A stretch of DNA of 64,000 nucleotides, from assembly GCF_017497975.1 (NCBI RefSeq), contig NZ_JAGDEL010000003.1, positions 348,491 to 412,490 of the forward strand. The letters are read 5' to 3'. The stretch comes from Metabacillus bambusae (lineage in GTDB: Bacteria > Bacillota > Bacilli > Bacillales > Bacillaceae). The notes under the pieces were generated by a model, which had not been told where the DNA came from, ran no database searches, and was given only the letters and a program-made list of their open reading frames with translations. Below are positions 1 to 9,202 of this stretch, one piece after another (position 1 is the first letter of the stretch; each line of letters begins with the position of its first letter). A program made the translations under genes and the position numbers.

Positions 1-3000
1 TCATGAAGAGCAGAATAAGGAGTTCCGGCTGTAGAAATAATTGAGTCAATCAGCCCATAGGTAGGGGCATCATGGCCGCATTTAAAGTTTGAAAGATCCA
101 ATACCGCCACATTTTGATGCCTAGCTGCAAACTTAGCAGCCCAAACCTTCTGAACACTATTTGAACTAAAATTTTCCGGCCAAACATCGGTCACTTCCAA
201 AGCATGATCCACTCTCCCACTTTCTAAATCACCTTTGAAAAAGCGACGCAGCCAAGCTTCATCTTTCGGAATCGAGCGCATCGATAGAATCGGATAGCCT
301 AACACCTGAAACTCATCCAATACACTATGGTTAAGTCCTGGATCCGAATGATATGGACGTCCGATCATAAGAATGGCAATGCGATTTTCCTCTTCGACTT
401 GCTCAAGGATCATCCTTCCTTTTTCCTGCATTTCATGATCAAAAAGCTCCAAAGCCTTCCATGCTTCATCTGACGCAAAATTACTTTCGTCTTCTGTTAT
501 TTGTAAAAAATCAGTAAACGCCTCATATAATTGTTTTTTCAGCATATTCTGTTCTGTAAACGTCACCGCCGGATCAAAATAAGTGATCCCTCTTTCCTTG
601 AAAAAGTCTGTTTCTTTTGTAAAAGCTGCTTTAATGACATTCGGAGCCCCGGCAACAATCGGACAGCTGGTGGAATCCACCACATTCTGCAGATGAGTCG
701 GAATATGGGTAATGCATGGGAACACGATCGCATTTAAAGCTTTGCGTTCTGAATGATGTTTGAACAATAAATTATGAATATGAGCTTGTGCTACTTTTGA
801 CGGGTAACAAGGATCGATGGAACCATACTTTCCACCCTCCTGCCACATTTCCTCACTCGTATCGTCACTGAATACGATATTCTTTTGGTCGATGCCCAGC
901 GTTTCAAAATAAGTTCGCCAAAAAGGGGCTGTAGACCAAATATTCAATACTTTTGGGATGCCGATACGCAGCTGTTTCCGCCGTTCCATCGCCTCTATAG
1001 AAGAACGTTCGAACGGACGAATAAATTTGCTTTTTCGTTTCCCAAAACTTAGCAAAGCAGTTTTGATTTTGACATCCTCAATCGTTTGATCTGACTCAGG
1101 CATGGGATCGGGATCGTAGAAATGTTTATACATTCGCCGGGATTCATAATCTACCAGGTTAGGGTATTGTTTTTTCAGCTTGTTGCGGTCTTGAGTCAAC
1201 TGAATCATCGCTTCTTTGTTTTCCACCGTTCCCTTTTCACAGCTAAAACCTGAGATATAGCGAGCTGTTTCTCCATCAGGTGCAGTAGTATCGATAAAAG
1301 TACGGCTACAGTTATTCGGACAAAAGTTGCAGCGAGTTGATTCATCATTGCGGGATAAGTAACTTAAGCCGATCGCTGCATCAAGCCCAAGAAAAGTTGA
1401 GTATCCCCGTCGCTTTACTACACGAAGGGTTTCCATGGCAGCTCCAATTGCTCCGGCTTCACCCGTATGCGGATGGACATAAACTTGAGCATCCGGAACC
1501 CGCTCTTTAATATAGTCAACTTGCGCTTTCACAGCAGCCAAATTATGCTGTGTCCCTCCTTGCAACACAAACTTGCGGCCAAGTTCCGCCATGCGAGGAA
1601 TTTGCACCACATACTGCCATACATTTTTCGGCAGCACTAAGGCCAGTCCAGCCAACAACTCCTCCTTTGCATAGCCTTCCTTCTGGAAATTTACCCGGTC
1701 AGAATCAAGAAATACCGCACAGCCATAAGAGAATTTCGGACTCAGATCAGCTTTAAATGCGGTTTCAGCATACTCTTGAACAGGGATTCCAAATTGGTCA
1801 GCCATCGCCTGCAACAGCATTCCGTTTCCAGCTGAGCATTGGTTTGACAAGCGGAAGTTGCGGATATCCCCATTTTTCAGAAAAAGGACTTTTATGTCTT
1901 GACCGCCAATGTCGCAAATAACGTCAATGTCCTCGAAAAAATGGACGGCACTCATCATATGTGCAACTGTTTCCACAATATTGACATCCGCTTTTAATGT
2001 CTTTTCTAAGACATCTGCAGCATATCCAGTCGCCCCAAAGCCGATAATTTCAAGTCTGGCACCAGATGCTTGTACTTTTTCATAAATACGCCCAAGAAGC
2101 TCCTTCGTATCTTGAATTGGATTCCCTTTAGAAAGCTGATATTCCTTAAGGAGAATCGTTCCATTTTCATCAACCACCACGGCCTTTGATGAAGTGGAAC
2201 CTCCGTCAAGACCAATTACTGCCTTAACTGTTTGTCCCGGTTCAAAGGAAGCTGGCTCAAATTTCGGGATACTGTACTGACGGCGAAATTCGTCTAATTC
2301 CTCTACGCTTTTTACTAATGGAGCACCTGCTTTTTCACCTAGCTTTGCCTTTCGGCCATGGGTAATAAATTGCTTCAATTCTTCTAACCCTTTGTAACGG
2401 CCAACTTCATTCGGTTCATGAAGTCCATAAATAACAGCACCATATGCAGCATAGTACTGGGAATTTTCCGGAACAAAAATTAGTTCGTCAATCGGTATAT
2501 CTTTCGGATAGTTGTATCCTCGCTGTTCCCACGATTCAGGAATTCGCTTGCGCCAACATTGCTGAAGAAAAGGCAAGTATGTATTAGGCCCGCCCAACAA
2601 GAGAACCTTATGCCGCAATGTATTTCCACGGGTCAGTACAGAAAGGTTCTGCATAACAATAGCATCCGCCAAAGAACACATGACTTCTGAAGAAGGAATA
2701 CTGCTTTTCACGAGGTTCACGATATCCGTTTCTGCAAAAACACCGCATTTTGCTGCAACATGATGCAGTTTGGTGTCATCAAAAGCGAGCTTGGCTACTT
2801 CTGCTTCCGGCATACCTACCTTAATGATGCACTTATCAATCGTAGCACCAGTACCTGAGGCACATTTGTCATTCATAGAAGTAATGGCCTGCTTATCACC
2901 TGTCTCCGCGTTTTCTTTAAAAATAATGATCTTCGCATCTTGTCCTCCGAGTTCAATCACACTACCTACATCAGGATGCAATTGTTCAACTGACATCGTA

Positions 3001-3266
3001 ACAGCATTCACTTCCTGAACAAACTTGGCACCAATATGCTCGGCAATTGGACCGCCACCGGATCCCGTAATAAACACTCGAATCTTTTCTTTCGGTATTT
3101 CAAAAAATTCATTTCCGATACGAACCAAAAATTCCAACACATTTTCAGCCTGTTTCGTATTGTGGCGCTGATAATCCGACCAAAGAATCTCTTTCGTATT
3201 CGGATCTACTACGGTTGCTTTAACTGTGGTGGATCCAACATCAATCCCAATCATAATATTTTCCAC
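1..3266 (-). CDS. 2-hydroxyacyl-CoA dehydratase activase-like protein (BadF/BadG/BcrA/BcrD ATPase family, with DUF2229 region), 3' end outside window
   Basis: Seen: one open frame runs from a GTG at 3266 to the left edge, giving about 1088 residues with no stop. The GTG has GAGG nine bases upstream; the in-frame ATG at 3254 is too far from it. Two ASKHA ATPase modules are visible, one starting IGIDVGSTTVKA and a second, after about residue 345, with IGLDGGSTSSKAVVVD. They carry IELGGQDAK/CDIGGQDIK and the Cys motifs NDKCASGTG and NQCSAGNG that in this family help hold a bridging [4Fe-4S] cluster. A CNFCPNNC motif follows, then a DUF2229-like region (GIPKVLN, PCYPSK, IGRPYH). Known: such activases use ATP to pass an electron to 2-hydroxyacyl-CoA dehydratases; large fused forms of about 1400 residues are widespread and of unclear substrate. 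Roughly 300 residues should lie outside the window. No dehydratase subunit is visible on this side. Confidence 0.88.
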   Translation of the reverse strand, partial: MENIMIGIDVGSTTVKATVVDPNTKEILWSDYQRHNTKQAENVLEFLVRIGNEFFEIPKEKIRVFITGSGGGPIAEHIGAKFVQEVNAVTMSVEQLHPDVGSVIELGGQDAKIIIFKENAETGDKQAITSMNDKCASGTGATIDKCIIKVGMPEAEVAKLAFDDTKLHHVAAKCGVFAETDIVNLVKSSIPSSEVMCSLADAIVMQNLSVLTRGNTLRHKVLLLGGPNTYLPFLQQCWRKRIPESWEQRGYNYPKDIPIDELIFVPENSQYYAAYGAVIYGLHEPNEVGRYKGLEELKQFITHGRKAKLGEKAGAPLVKSVEELDEFRRQYSIPKFEPASFEPGQTVKAVIGLDGGSTSSKAVVVDENGTILLKEYQLSKGNPIQDTKELLGRIYEKVQASGARLEIIGFGATGYAADVLEKTLKADVNIVETVAHMMSAVHFFEDIDVICDIGGQDIKVLFLKNGDIRNFRLSNQCSAGNGMLLQAMADQFGIPVQEYAETAFKADLSPKFSYGCAVFLDSDRVNFQKEGYAKEELLAGLALVLPKNVWQYVVQIPRMAELGRKFVLQGGTQHNLAAVKAQVDYIKERVPDAQVYVHPHTGEAGAIGAAMETLRVVKRRGYSTFLGLDAAIGLSYLSRNDESTRCNFCPNNCSRTFIDTTAPDGETARYISGFSCEKGTVENKEAMIQLTQDRNKLKKQYPNLVDYESRRMYKHFYDPDPMPESDQTIEDVKIKTALLSFGKRKSKFIRPFERSSIEAMERRKQLRIGIPKVLNIWSTAPFWRTYFETLGIDQKNIVFSDDTSEEMWQEGGKYGSIDPCYPSKVAQAHIHNLLFKHHSERKALNAIVFPCITHIPTHLQNVVDSTSCPIVAGAPNVIKAAFTKETDFFKERGITYFDPAVTFTEQNMLKKQLYEAFTDFLQITEDESNFASDEAWKALELFDHEMQEKGRMILEQVEEENRIAILMIGRPYHSDPGLNHSVLDEFQVLGYPILSMRSIPKDEAWLRRFFKGDLESGRVDHALEVTDVWPENFSSNSVQKVWAAKFAARHQNVAVLDLSNFKCGHDAPTYGLIDSIISTAGTPYSALH

Positions 3267-3799
3267 TTTAGCTTACCTCACATATATACAGTTTTTAGTT
3301 TAAATAGTATACTGACAAATTTTACACTGACCTTATATTTTCCATAATTCTAGATATTATTACCAATAAATATGAAAGTTCATGGATATTTTACTGCTTC
3401 AGATCATTTGGATTATTTTGCAACTTTATATAATATACCAATATCAAAGTTCTACTTAACTAGAATCCCAATTTGTTCTATACCATCTTTAAAGAAACCA
3501 AAATGGAAGGTAAAGTATGAATTACAGTGGCCGCCTCCCTAGGGATCGATTCCAGTTTATTTTAATCATTTGTAGATTCAGAGTATTTCTTTTTTGGTTT
3601 AAAAGTTTCCTTTTTAAAGTATATCTAACGAGAAACTTCCTCTTGATTATTCCAAATTATAAGCAGAAACACATTTATAGTTACAATGTCTAAAAATAGC
3701 AAAATAAAGAAATAGTAATAAAGATACTTCGAAAAAATCCAACAATAATTAGAATTTATTTTTAAAAATCACCTTTAGTTATAGGAGGAAAGTATCATT
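3267..3799. other. Intergenic region, divergent promoters expected
   Basis: AT-rich sequence between the leftward activase gene and the rightward GMC operon, so both promoters should lie here. No convincing open frame, repeat, riboswitch or terminator is visible. The AGGAGG at about 3783 is the ribosome binding site of the next gene. Confidence 0.6.
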
Positions 3800-4546
3800 A
3801 TGGATAAATTAGATGGAGATTCCCAATCCAATCAACCACATGGAGGACATTTTTTTGAACAAATAAAAAATATGATGACTAACCTGGTTTCTCCAGAACA
3901 ATCCTCCTCATCTGTATCCAAAGCGATCAATTTACCGTTCCAAATGAGCGAAACTGTAAGCATTCCTCATACAAAAGCTACATTTATGGCTTTTGCGGAT
4001 GCAGTAATTCCCTCAACCTTAGGGGCATTGGATTTACGATTAGACGATTATATTGTTTGGACATTAGATCATTATGTATCTATCCAAGGAGAATGGGGAG
4101 TAAAAAATGGCCAGTTATCTTCTCAAACTGCGAAAATACTTGATATATCAGCTTATCAACTGATTGTTACCGGAAAAATGAAAATACCTCCTGATTTTTC
4201 TACTTATCCGGATGGAGGCCCATTTGCAGCTCTTTCCCCTGAGGATCGGTTTGAAGCGATCAGTTTATTAGATAACCTTCAAGTTGATATGGAAGTCCTC
4301 CCCTCTCCATTTCAAAACAATGCTGGTTTGGTTAAGAATGTCGTAACTTCCCTCCATCAAATGGTTATGTTTGGCTATTATTCAGAATGGTTTTCGCTTG
4401 GATCAACACGATTAGCTTACCCAGAGGATCACCGTCAGGAAAGACAACGATTTTTGTGGGAAAGACTGGATTATCCCGGTCCATCATTTGGCTACCGGGC
4501 AGTTCGAGGATTTTTAGTTGATAAATTTTCAGAAGAAGGGAAATGA
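3800..4546 (+). CDS. Gluconate 2-dehydrogenase subunit 3-like (small subunit of a GMC oxidoreductase)
   Basis: A 248-residue protein starting at an ATG preceded by AGGAGG with good spacing. It has the layout of the gluconate_2-dh3 family: a variable N-terminus of about 55 residues, then a helical domain beginning near TFMAFADAVIPS, with LSPEDRFEAI and a C-terminal segment YPGPSFGYRAVRGF. Three bases separate its stop from the GMC flavoprotein gene, so the two are surely co-transcribed and probably form a complex. Known: in the family this small subunit accompanies the FAD subunit and in some members carries a Tat signal for both. No twin-arginine signal is visible here, so the pair may be cytoplasmic. 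Substrate cannot be read from the sequence. Confidence 0.75.
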   Translation: MDKLDGDSQSNQPHGGHFFEQIKNMMTNLVSPEQSSSSVSKAINLPFQMSETVSIPHTKATFMAFADAVIPSTLGALDLRLDDYIVWTLDHYVSIQGEWGVKNGQLSSQTAKILDISAYQLIVTGKMKIPPDFSTYPDGGPFAALSPEDRFEAISLLDNLQVDMEVLPSPFQNNAGLVKNVVTSLHQMVMFGYYSEWFSLGSTRLAYPEDHRQERQRFLWERLDYPGPSFGYRAVRGFLVDKFSEEGK

Positions 4547-4549
4547 ACA

Positions 4550-6259
4550 ATGAGTTTAGATGCGGACGTAATCATTATTGGTGCTGGTGGAGGTGGGGCA
4601 GTTGCAGCCAAGGAGTTGGGGGAATTAGGGATCAAAGTCATTATCCTTGAAGCAGGTCCTTGGTATGGGAATAAAAAATGGGACAATCCTAATCGAGAAC
4701 GTGGATCTGTTAGTAGTTCCAGTGAAGCAGACTTGGATATTAACCTCTTACGGCAACAATATACAAAGAATGAACATACGATGAATTCTTATGAATTTGG
4801 TCGTTTACGATGGGGACCTGCTGATCGCCGACGTCCACCGTGGTACCGGAATGTCCCTAAAAATGGGCTTATTTGGCAAGCCACTGGCGTAGGTGGGACA
4901 ACACAACATTACTGGGCAAACTCACCACGAGCTTATTCAATGGCAATTGATGATGTCTGGCCAATTTCTTACCGGGAGTTGATCCCCTATTATGAAAAGG
5001 TAGAAGATATATTGCCCGTTCGCCCTGCCCCTACCACTGCAAAAGAGGAATTGTTTTATTACGGAGCAAAAAAAGCCGGTTGGTCAATGCTGAATACTTT
5101 AAATCCAACTTCTCCTGGCTACCGTCCTAATCCAAATGCAATCCTACACCCAAATGAACGGCTGATGGATTCCGAGACCAGTTTGGAAGAAGTATCAAAA
5201 TTGGAGGGATGTACGCTTTGCGGTCATTGTATTAATGGTTGTCCACATGGACCATCGGTTGATAAAGTGGCTAAACGCCCGACCAACATAAGTTATATTC
5301 CTCTTGCCTTAAAAACCAAAAATGTAGAAGTTCGACCTAATACATATACAACCAAGATTTTAACGGAAAATCATCCGAAAGAAGGACTTCATGCAACTGG
5401 AGTTGAGTATAGAGATACTTGGACAGGTGAGTCTGGAGAATTATATGCGAAAGTGATTGTTATGGCAGCAGGTTGTATAGAAAGCCCAAGACTCTGGCTA
5501 AACTCTGAATTACCACAGAATTCGTGGGTTGGACGGGGATTAACACACCATTATTGGGATTGGGTAACAGGAGTATTTGAAGAAAAAGATCTTATGGGTA
5601 TATTAGGACAACCCAACGTGAATCCATTTGTTGGCCCTACATCAGGTGGACGATTAGATTATCCGGGATTAGGATGTATCCAACCATCTGGAGTCAGCCC
5701 AGGATTATTTGCCTCTTTAACCTTTGGGTTTACCGAAAGTGGCTATCATTTTACACAGAATGCATCTTCTTCAGAACCTTGGGATTTACAAGGACGAGTA
5801 GTAGGAAATGAGTTAAAAGAATGGATGTACAATTACAAAAATACATATAGCATATTGGTCCTTGCTGATGATCAGCCCCATAAAAGGAATGGTGTAACCA
5901 TTGATCCTTTTGTAAAAGATGAACATGGACCAATTCCGGTAGTACGGTATACAGCTAGTAAGGAAGATAAACAAAAGAGAAACAAGTTAGTGAAAATTGC
6001 TGCCGATATTTTGCACAAAGGTGGGGCAAAGAAGATTATTCGCACAGATTGGCCATCTCACTTATTTGCCCATATTGAATCTACGATGCGCATGGGTTTT
6101 GTCGTGGATAGTAATTGTGAAGCTTATCAAGTTAAACGGCTTTTTATCGCTGACAATAGCGTTCATTTTAATGGGATTGGAGGACCCAATCCTACGTTGA
6201 CCACTCAAGCGTTAGCTACACGAACAGCTGAAAAATTAGCAAATTTATATTTTAGTTGA
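4550..6259 (+). CDS. GMC-family FAD-dependent oxidoreductase (glucose/sorbosone/gluconate dehydrogenase type) with a Cys-rich insert
   Basis: A 569-residue flavoprotein. The N-terminal FAD-binding Rossmann motif IIGAGGGGAVAAKELG sits at about residues 9-25, with the acidic end of beta-2 at VIILEAGPW. The GMC C-terminal signature is intact: HIESTMRMG, then FIADNSVHFNGIGGPNPTLT, which holds the usual His/Asn catalytic neighbourhood. Unusual is a cluster C221-x2-C224-x2-C227-x3-C231-P, which looks like an iron-sulfur ligand set. Known: the catalytic subunits of FAD glucose and fructose dehydrogenases of the GMC family carry a 3Fe-4S cluster in a comparable place, so electrons may leave through a cluster to a membrane acceptor (inference). 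It forms an operon with the small subunit just upstream and is followed by a strong terminator. No Tat signal is seen. Confidence 0.88.
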   Translation: MSLDADVIIIGAGGGGAVAAKELGELGIKVIILEAGPWYGNKKWDNPNRERGSVSSSSEADLDINLLRQQYTKNEHTMNSYEFGRLRWGPADRRRPPWYRNVPKNGLIWQATGVGGTTQHYWANSPRAYSMAIDDVWPISYRELIPYYEKVEDILPVRPAPTTAKEELFYYGAKKAGWSMLNTLNPTSPGYRPNPNAILHPNERLMDSETSLEEVSKLEGCTLCGHCINGCPHGPSVDKVAKRPTNISYIPLALKTKNVEVRPNTYTTKILTENHPKEGLHATGVEYRDTWTGESGELYAKVIVMAAGCIESPRLWLNSELPQNSWVGRGLTHHYWDWVTGVFEEKDLMGILGQPNVNPFVGPTSGGRLDYPGLGCIQPSGVSPGLFASLTFGFTESGYHFTQNASSSEPWDLQGRVVGNELKEWMYNYKNTYSILVLADDQPHKRNGVTIDPFVKDEHGPIPVVRYTASKEDKQKRNKLVKIAADILHKGGAKKIIRTDWPSHLFAHIESTMRMGFVVDSNCEAYQVKRLFIADNSVHFNGIGGPNPTLTTQALATRTAEKLANLYFS

Positions 6260-6302
6260 ACCTTTTGAGATCTATACACTAGATTTTTCATTTCCTATAG
6301 AA

Positions 6303-6336
6303 GAAAAAGGCACTTTTATCGAAAAGTGTCTTTTTC
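6303..6336 (+). terminator. Rho-independent terminator of the GMC operon
   Basis: Hairpin with arms AAAAAGGCACTTTT and AAAAGTGTCTTTTT around a four-base loop, ending in a T run, 44 bases after the GMC stop codon. The A run on the left arm could let it act on both strands. Confidence 0.9.
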
Positions 6337-6361
6337 TAACATATAGATAAATCTTCATGGC

Positions 6362-6532
6362 AAGAACAAAAGCGCAAGCGCCTTGAACAGCCTCGGGCAA
6401 ATAAGACGCTTAAGAATAGAAGGTGTTCTTTACCTTCAATTCTTAAGTGGCTTAGACCCAAGAGGGGCTAGGCGCTGGAGCTGGATGCTAAGCGCTTATT
6501 CACAGTACAAGAATTTTATAATTTCCTAGACA
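6362..6532. repeat. Dispersed hairpin-rich repeat, copy 1 (about 171 bp)
   Basis: Nearly the whole stretch recurs at 23925-24096. Both begin AAGAACAAAAGCGCAAGCGC and end near TTTATAATTTCCTAGACA. The core is a long hairpin, arms CTTAAGAATaGAAGGT and ACCTTCaATTCTTAAG. The second copy differs in the arm at two positions and both changes are compensated on the other side. No open frame lies inside. This looks like a non-coding structured repeat of the miniature or REP-like kind common in Bacillaceae; whether RNA or DNA structure is selected is unknown. Confidence 0.85.
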
Positions 6533-6534
6533 GT

Positions 6535-6562
6535 AAAAAAACATTCTTTTCGTCAAAGAATG
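6535..6562 (-). terminator. Terminator reading leftward
   Basis: On the minus strand, arms CATTCTTT and AAAGAATG around a short loop are followed by a run of Ts (A run at 6535-6541). It lies about 350 bases downstream of the small zinc-ribbon gene and may end its transcript. Confidence 0.6.
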
Positions 6563-6914
6563 CTACATAAAATGAATATTAAAACATTTTTAATTTATTA
6601 ATATTTTATTTTCCCATTGAGAAGTTAGAAATTAAACATTTGATCATGGAATTAATGGATAATCTAAACCAAATTAAAAAAGAAGAAGTGTTTACCTCTT
6701 CCCTATCATTTTATCCATTTTTTATCTTAAAATCACTCTAATACAAACAATTTTAAGAAATAAATAATAATTCCTCTGCTAATAAGTGGAATTTTCCTTT
6801 ATCTCAAACCTGTAACGACTGATCGATTTCTCAATTGTCCAAAATTTAATTAATTCAAAAACCTGTATACACTATTTAAACCCAGCTGTCGCTTTTATAT
6901 GTACATCTTTTTTA
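6563..6914. other. Intergenic region without recognised features
   Basis: Very AT-rich. One weak inverted repeat (GAAGA...TCTTC around 6680-6705) is seen but it has no clear terminator tail. No open frame with a ribosome binding site was found. Confidence 0.5.
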
Positions 6915-7058
6915 TTAGTATTGCTTTAGATGATAATAGTCGCAATTAGCGCAACGAATAGAGCCTGTTACATAAATTATTACATATGGTCTATTTTTAT
7001 CACATTGAGGGCAAAATTTTAAATTCGATTGTGCTGTTTTTTCAATTGTTTCATTCAT
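6915..7058 (-). CDS. Small zinc-ribbon protein (47 aa)
   Basis: Starts at the ATG at 7058, which has a full AAAGGAGG seven bases upstream; a longer in-frame extension lacks such a site. The product is MNETIEKTAQ... with two CxxC knuckles, CPQC at residues 16-19 and CANC at 36-39, separated by 16 residues, so it should bind one zinc ion as a rubredoxin-like ribbon. The basic, aromatic C-terminus (YYHLKQY) is typical of tiny nucleic-acid-binding or adaptor ribbons. It stands alone between gene-poor stretches. Function unknown. Confidence 0.65.
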   Translation of the reverse strand: MNETIEKTAQSNLKFCPQCDKNRPYVIIYVTGSIRCANCDYYHLKQY

Positions 7059-7566
7059 GTAAAAACCTCCTTTACACATAATTCGTTGAAAAATCAACAT
7101 TTTCATCTCCTAAAGAAGACTTACAATTTCATAAAAATGCTAGTTTTACAAAATTAAAAAAGTCATATCCTCTAATGAAAACATTTGTTTTGTGTATAGA
7201 TGAAACTTAAAAACAATTCTCTATTCTGTTGTCTTTTTATCTCAAGTTGTTTTGTTATATAAGTAAAGTCTTTTCCATAGGAAATCAATTCCCCAAATCT
7301 TTTCTCTCTCAACTAATTATATGACAATGTAAATATTAGTTTAATGTTCTAAATGTAAAATTGTAGCAATTTAATCAATTAAAACATCTCATAAGAGAAG
7401 AATGACATATAATAAAAAATATTGAACTACCCTTTGTATCGGCCCCACCTACGCCAAATACTATGACGGCACGCGTGCCATCCACTCCATTAATATTATA
7501 ACTGGAAACGCTTACATTTGTAAAGATTAATAGAACCAAAGTTTCTAATTGTTGACCTTTTTTTTA
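7059..7566. other. Gene-poor stretch with one possible protein scrap
   Basis: Mostly AT-rich spacer. At about 7400-7555 on the minus strand a frame without start or ribosome binding site reads ...NINGVDGTRAVIVFGVGGAD..., with locally higher GC than its surroundings. It looks like the remnant of a gene, but the family was not recognised. Nothing else is seen. Confidence 0.4.
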
Positions 7567-7728
7567 TCATGGAGCAAAGTGAAGCGAGTGACTTGATTCT
7601 TCAACATGAAAGCTGTCATATACACGTCCACCTTGTAACACATTATCCACAACAATCAGTACACTAAGATTGGCTAAACGTAATGAAAGATCTAGGTAGT
7701 TCGGATAATTTTTCTTATTGTGAGTACT
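7567..7728 (-). pseudogene. Fragment of an O-methyltransferase gene
   Basis: The minus-strand frame reads NKKNYPNYLDLSLRLA followed by LIVVDNVLQGGRVYD and then stops. This matches the conserved stretch of family 3 (catechol/caffeoyl-type) SAM O-methyltransferases, where the Asp-Asn of the VxDNVLxxGxV motif lies near the metal site. Only about 35 recognisable residues remain of a family that usually has about 210. The upstream side is replaced by a group II intron remnant and the downstream side diverges, so the gene is dead. Confidence 0.6.
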
Positions 7729-8430
7729 GGTTATAAAAAAACGTCTAAAACCCAATAATACCAAGGATCGTAGCGTTGGCACTGTGGCATCCCTCCTTGT
7801 AGAAGTGAATGTTCCCACATCCCTACCCGATCGGTGCCATTTACGTTAGGAATATAATCGTTCAATTCGCTAGACTTGGGACTATTCCTCTACTCCCATT
7901 ACAGGAGGTTCTTCCGTCAAATCCCTACTCTCTCAAGGATGAATGCTTTTCAGCTTGACCTTATAACATCCGTTTTTAGTGACAGCGTTTCAACGTTCCT
8001 AACTTTCCAAGTACCTTACAACATAGCTTTCCTTACTAGACGTAGATGTTTTTTTAAGCCTGAGATCTGGATACCGCCATTGTTTCATAATGTGCAGTTT
8101 TACACTACACCACTCTCCCCATCGACCGATGGGTCATAGGTTTACCTATGTTCAATCTTTACCCCTTACCTTCGGAAGTTCGTCAGTTCCTATCTCAAAG
8201 AACGATTCTCACCTTATCTAGTTTTTAAGCCATGCGGCATATCCGCTGGCATACCTTTTCTATCTTAGAATGGGCTTCATCCTTTGTTCTGCCGAATCTA
8301 CCTGTCCTTCACACACTATGGACTGTCATACATAATGCAAGTATTGACGGGATTCAAAAAACATGGTTCCATCATTCCCATCCTCCGTTATTTTCACATC
8401 TTAAGTGTTTATTACAGAACTTGTCGCGCG
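7729..8430 (-). mobile_element. Group II intron remnant (5' end, ribozyme domains and maturase start only)
   Basis: Read leftward from about 8430 the sequence begins GCGCGACAAGTTCTG, close to the GUGCGACAAGAAGUUC-type 5' end of bacterial class B introns. It continues through ribozyme-like stretches, for example CGTCAATACTTGCATTATG and CACCGATCGGGTAGGGATG. Near 7775 it reaches what looks like the start of an intron-encoded protein (PTLRSL). The reverse transcriptase, domain V and domain VI are missing, and the sequence passes directly into the O-methyltransferase scrap. Short open frames here have no ribosome binding sites and are not genes. Identification is from memory of intron consensus sequences. 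Confidence 0.65.
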
Positions 8431-8557
8431 CGCCCTATTGTTGAAGATTATCTGCAATAGAAATTACCAAAATAACGTAGAGTACCCCAGAATTCACAAA
8501 AGATAGAATAACAAACACTCCAATTTTCCCTAAAATGTAGAAAATGGAAATATTTTT

Positions 8558-8575
8558 CTGGACTCATCGTTCCAG
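8558..8575. promoter_or_regulatory. Candidate TetR-family operator upstream of the regulator gene
   Basis: Imperfect inverted repeat CTGGACTCATCGTTCCAG, 40 bases before the TTG start. Its GGA...CGTTCC framework recurs in the long palindrome at 9203-9234 before the transporter gene, which suggests one repressor binds both. Direct evidence is the shared palindrome only. Confidence 0.55.
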
Positions 8576-8614
8576 AATAGTTATAATAAATTTTGTAAAT
8601 GGAGGTGTTGTAAT

Positions 8615-9190
8615 TTGGGAAGAAATATCAGTTTTAACAAAGAACATGCTTTAAATAAAGCTATGTATTTATTTTGGGAGAAAGGATATGACGCTACATA
8701 TATCTCTGAACTTATTGAAACGATGGGAATAAGTCGCTCTACTCTTTACGATAGTTTTGGAGATAAAGATGCATTATTTAAAATAGTTTTAGAGCATTAT
8801 AAAAACTACCGCTATCGAAAGAGAAATTTACTTTTTAGTGGTATAAACGCTAAAGAATCACTTAAATCCTTTTTTTATAAACATATTGAAGAATGCTATT
8901 CAGATGACATTCCAAAAAGTTGTATTATAACTAATTCTTCACTGCTTATTGGACATATTGATCCTTCAATAGAAGAAATTCTTCTAGAGTATTTTAATGA
9001 ACTTGAAAAAGTTTTTAAGCAAGTCATAGATGAAGGACAAAGGAAAGGAGAAATTTCACAAGAGGCCGACCCTGAATTAGTTGCATATTCTTTACTAAGC
9101 TTAAATCATAGCATTAGTTTAATGTCTAGATATAAAAAGGAGGAAAATCTAGCTTATAAATTAGTGGACAAGACTATTGGGGACCTATAG
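8615..9190 (+). CDS. TetR/AcrR-family transcriptional repressor
   Basis: A 191-residue protein starting at TTG with GGAGGTG eight bases upstream. The N-terminal helix-turn-helix is clear at about residues 12-55: ALNKAMYLFWEKGYDATYIS, then MGISRSTLYDSFGDKDALF. The C-terminal part is the helical ligand and dimerisation domain. It lies 72 bases upstream of an MFS efflux gene in the same direction, the common arrangement for a repressor controlling its own drug exporter. Two related palindromes, one in front of each gene, support autoregulation and control of the transporter. The ligand is unknown. Confidence 0.88.
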   Translation: MGRNISFNKEHALNKAMYLFWEKGYDATYISELIETMGISRSTLYDSFGDKDALFKIVLEHYKNYRYRKRNLLFSGINAKESLKSFFYKHIEECYSDDIPKSCIITNSSLLIGHIDPSIEEILLEYFNELEKVFKQVIDEGQRKGEISQEADPELVAYSLLSLNHSISLMSRYKKEENLAYKLVDKTIGDL

Positions 9191-9202
9191 TCTTTCTTTT
9201 TT

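Noticed and set aside
3036..3347. Plus-strand open frame of 103 codons at the start of the activase gene
   Set aside because: It is antisense to the N-terminal coding region of the activase and has no ribosome binding site.
6362..6532. Riboswitch or T-box leader
   Set aside because: The hairpins looked like a structured leader, but no gene follows in a suitable position, and an equivalent copy lies at 23.9 kb in an unrelated context, so it is a dispersed repeat.
7876..8444. Plus-strand open frames of 70-87 codons
   Set aside because: They lie antisense to the group II intron remnant, have no ribosome binding sites and show no protein-like pattern.
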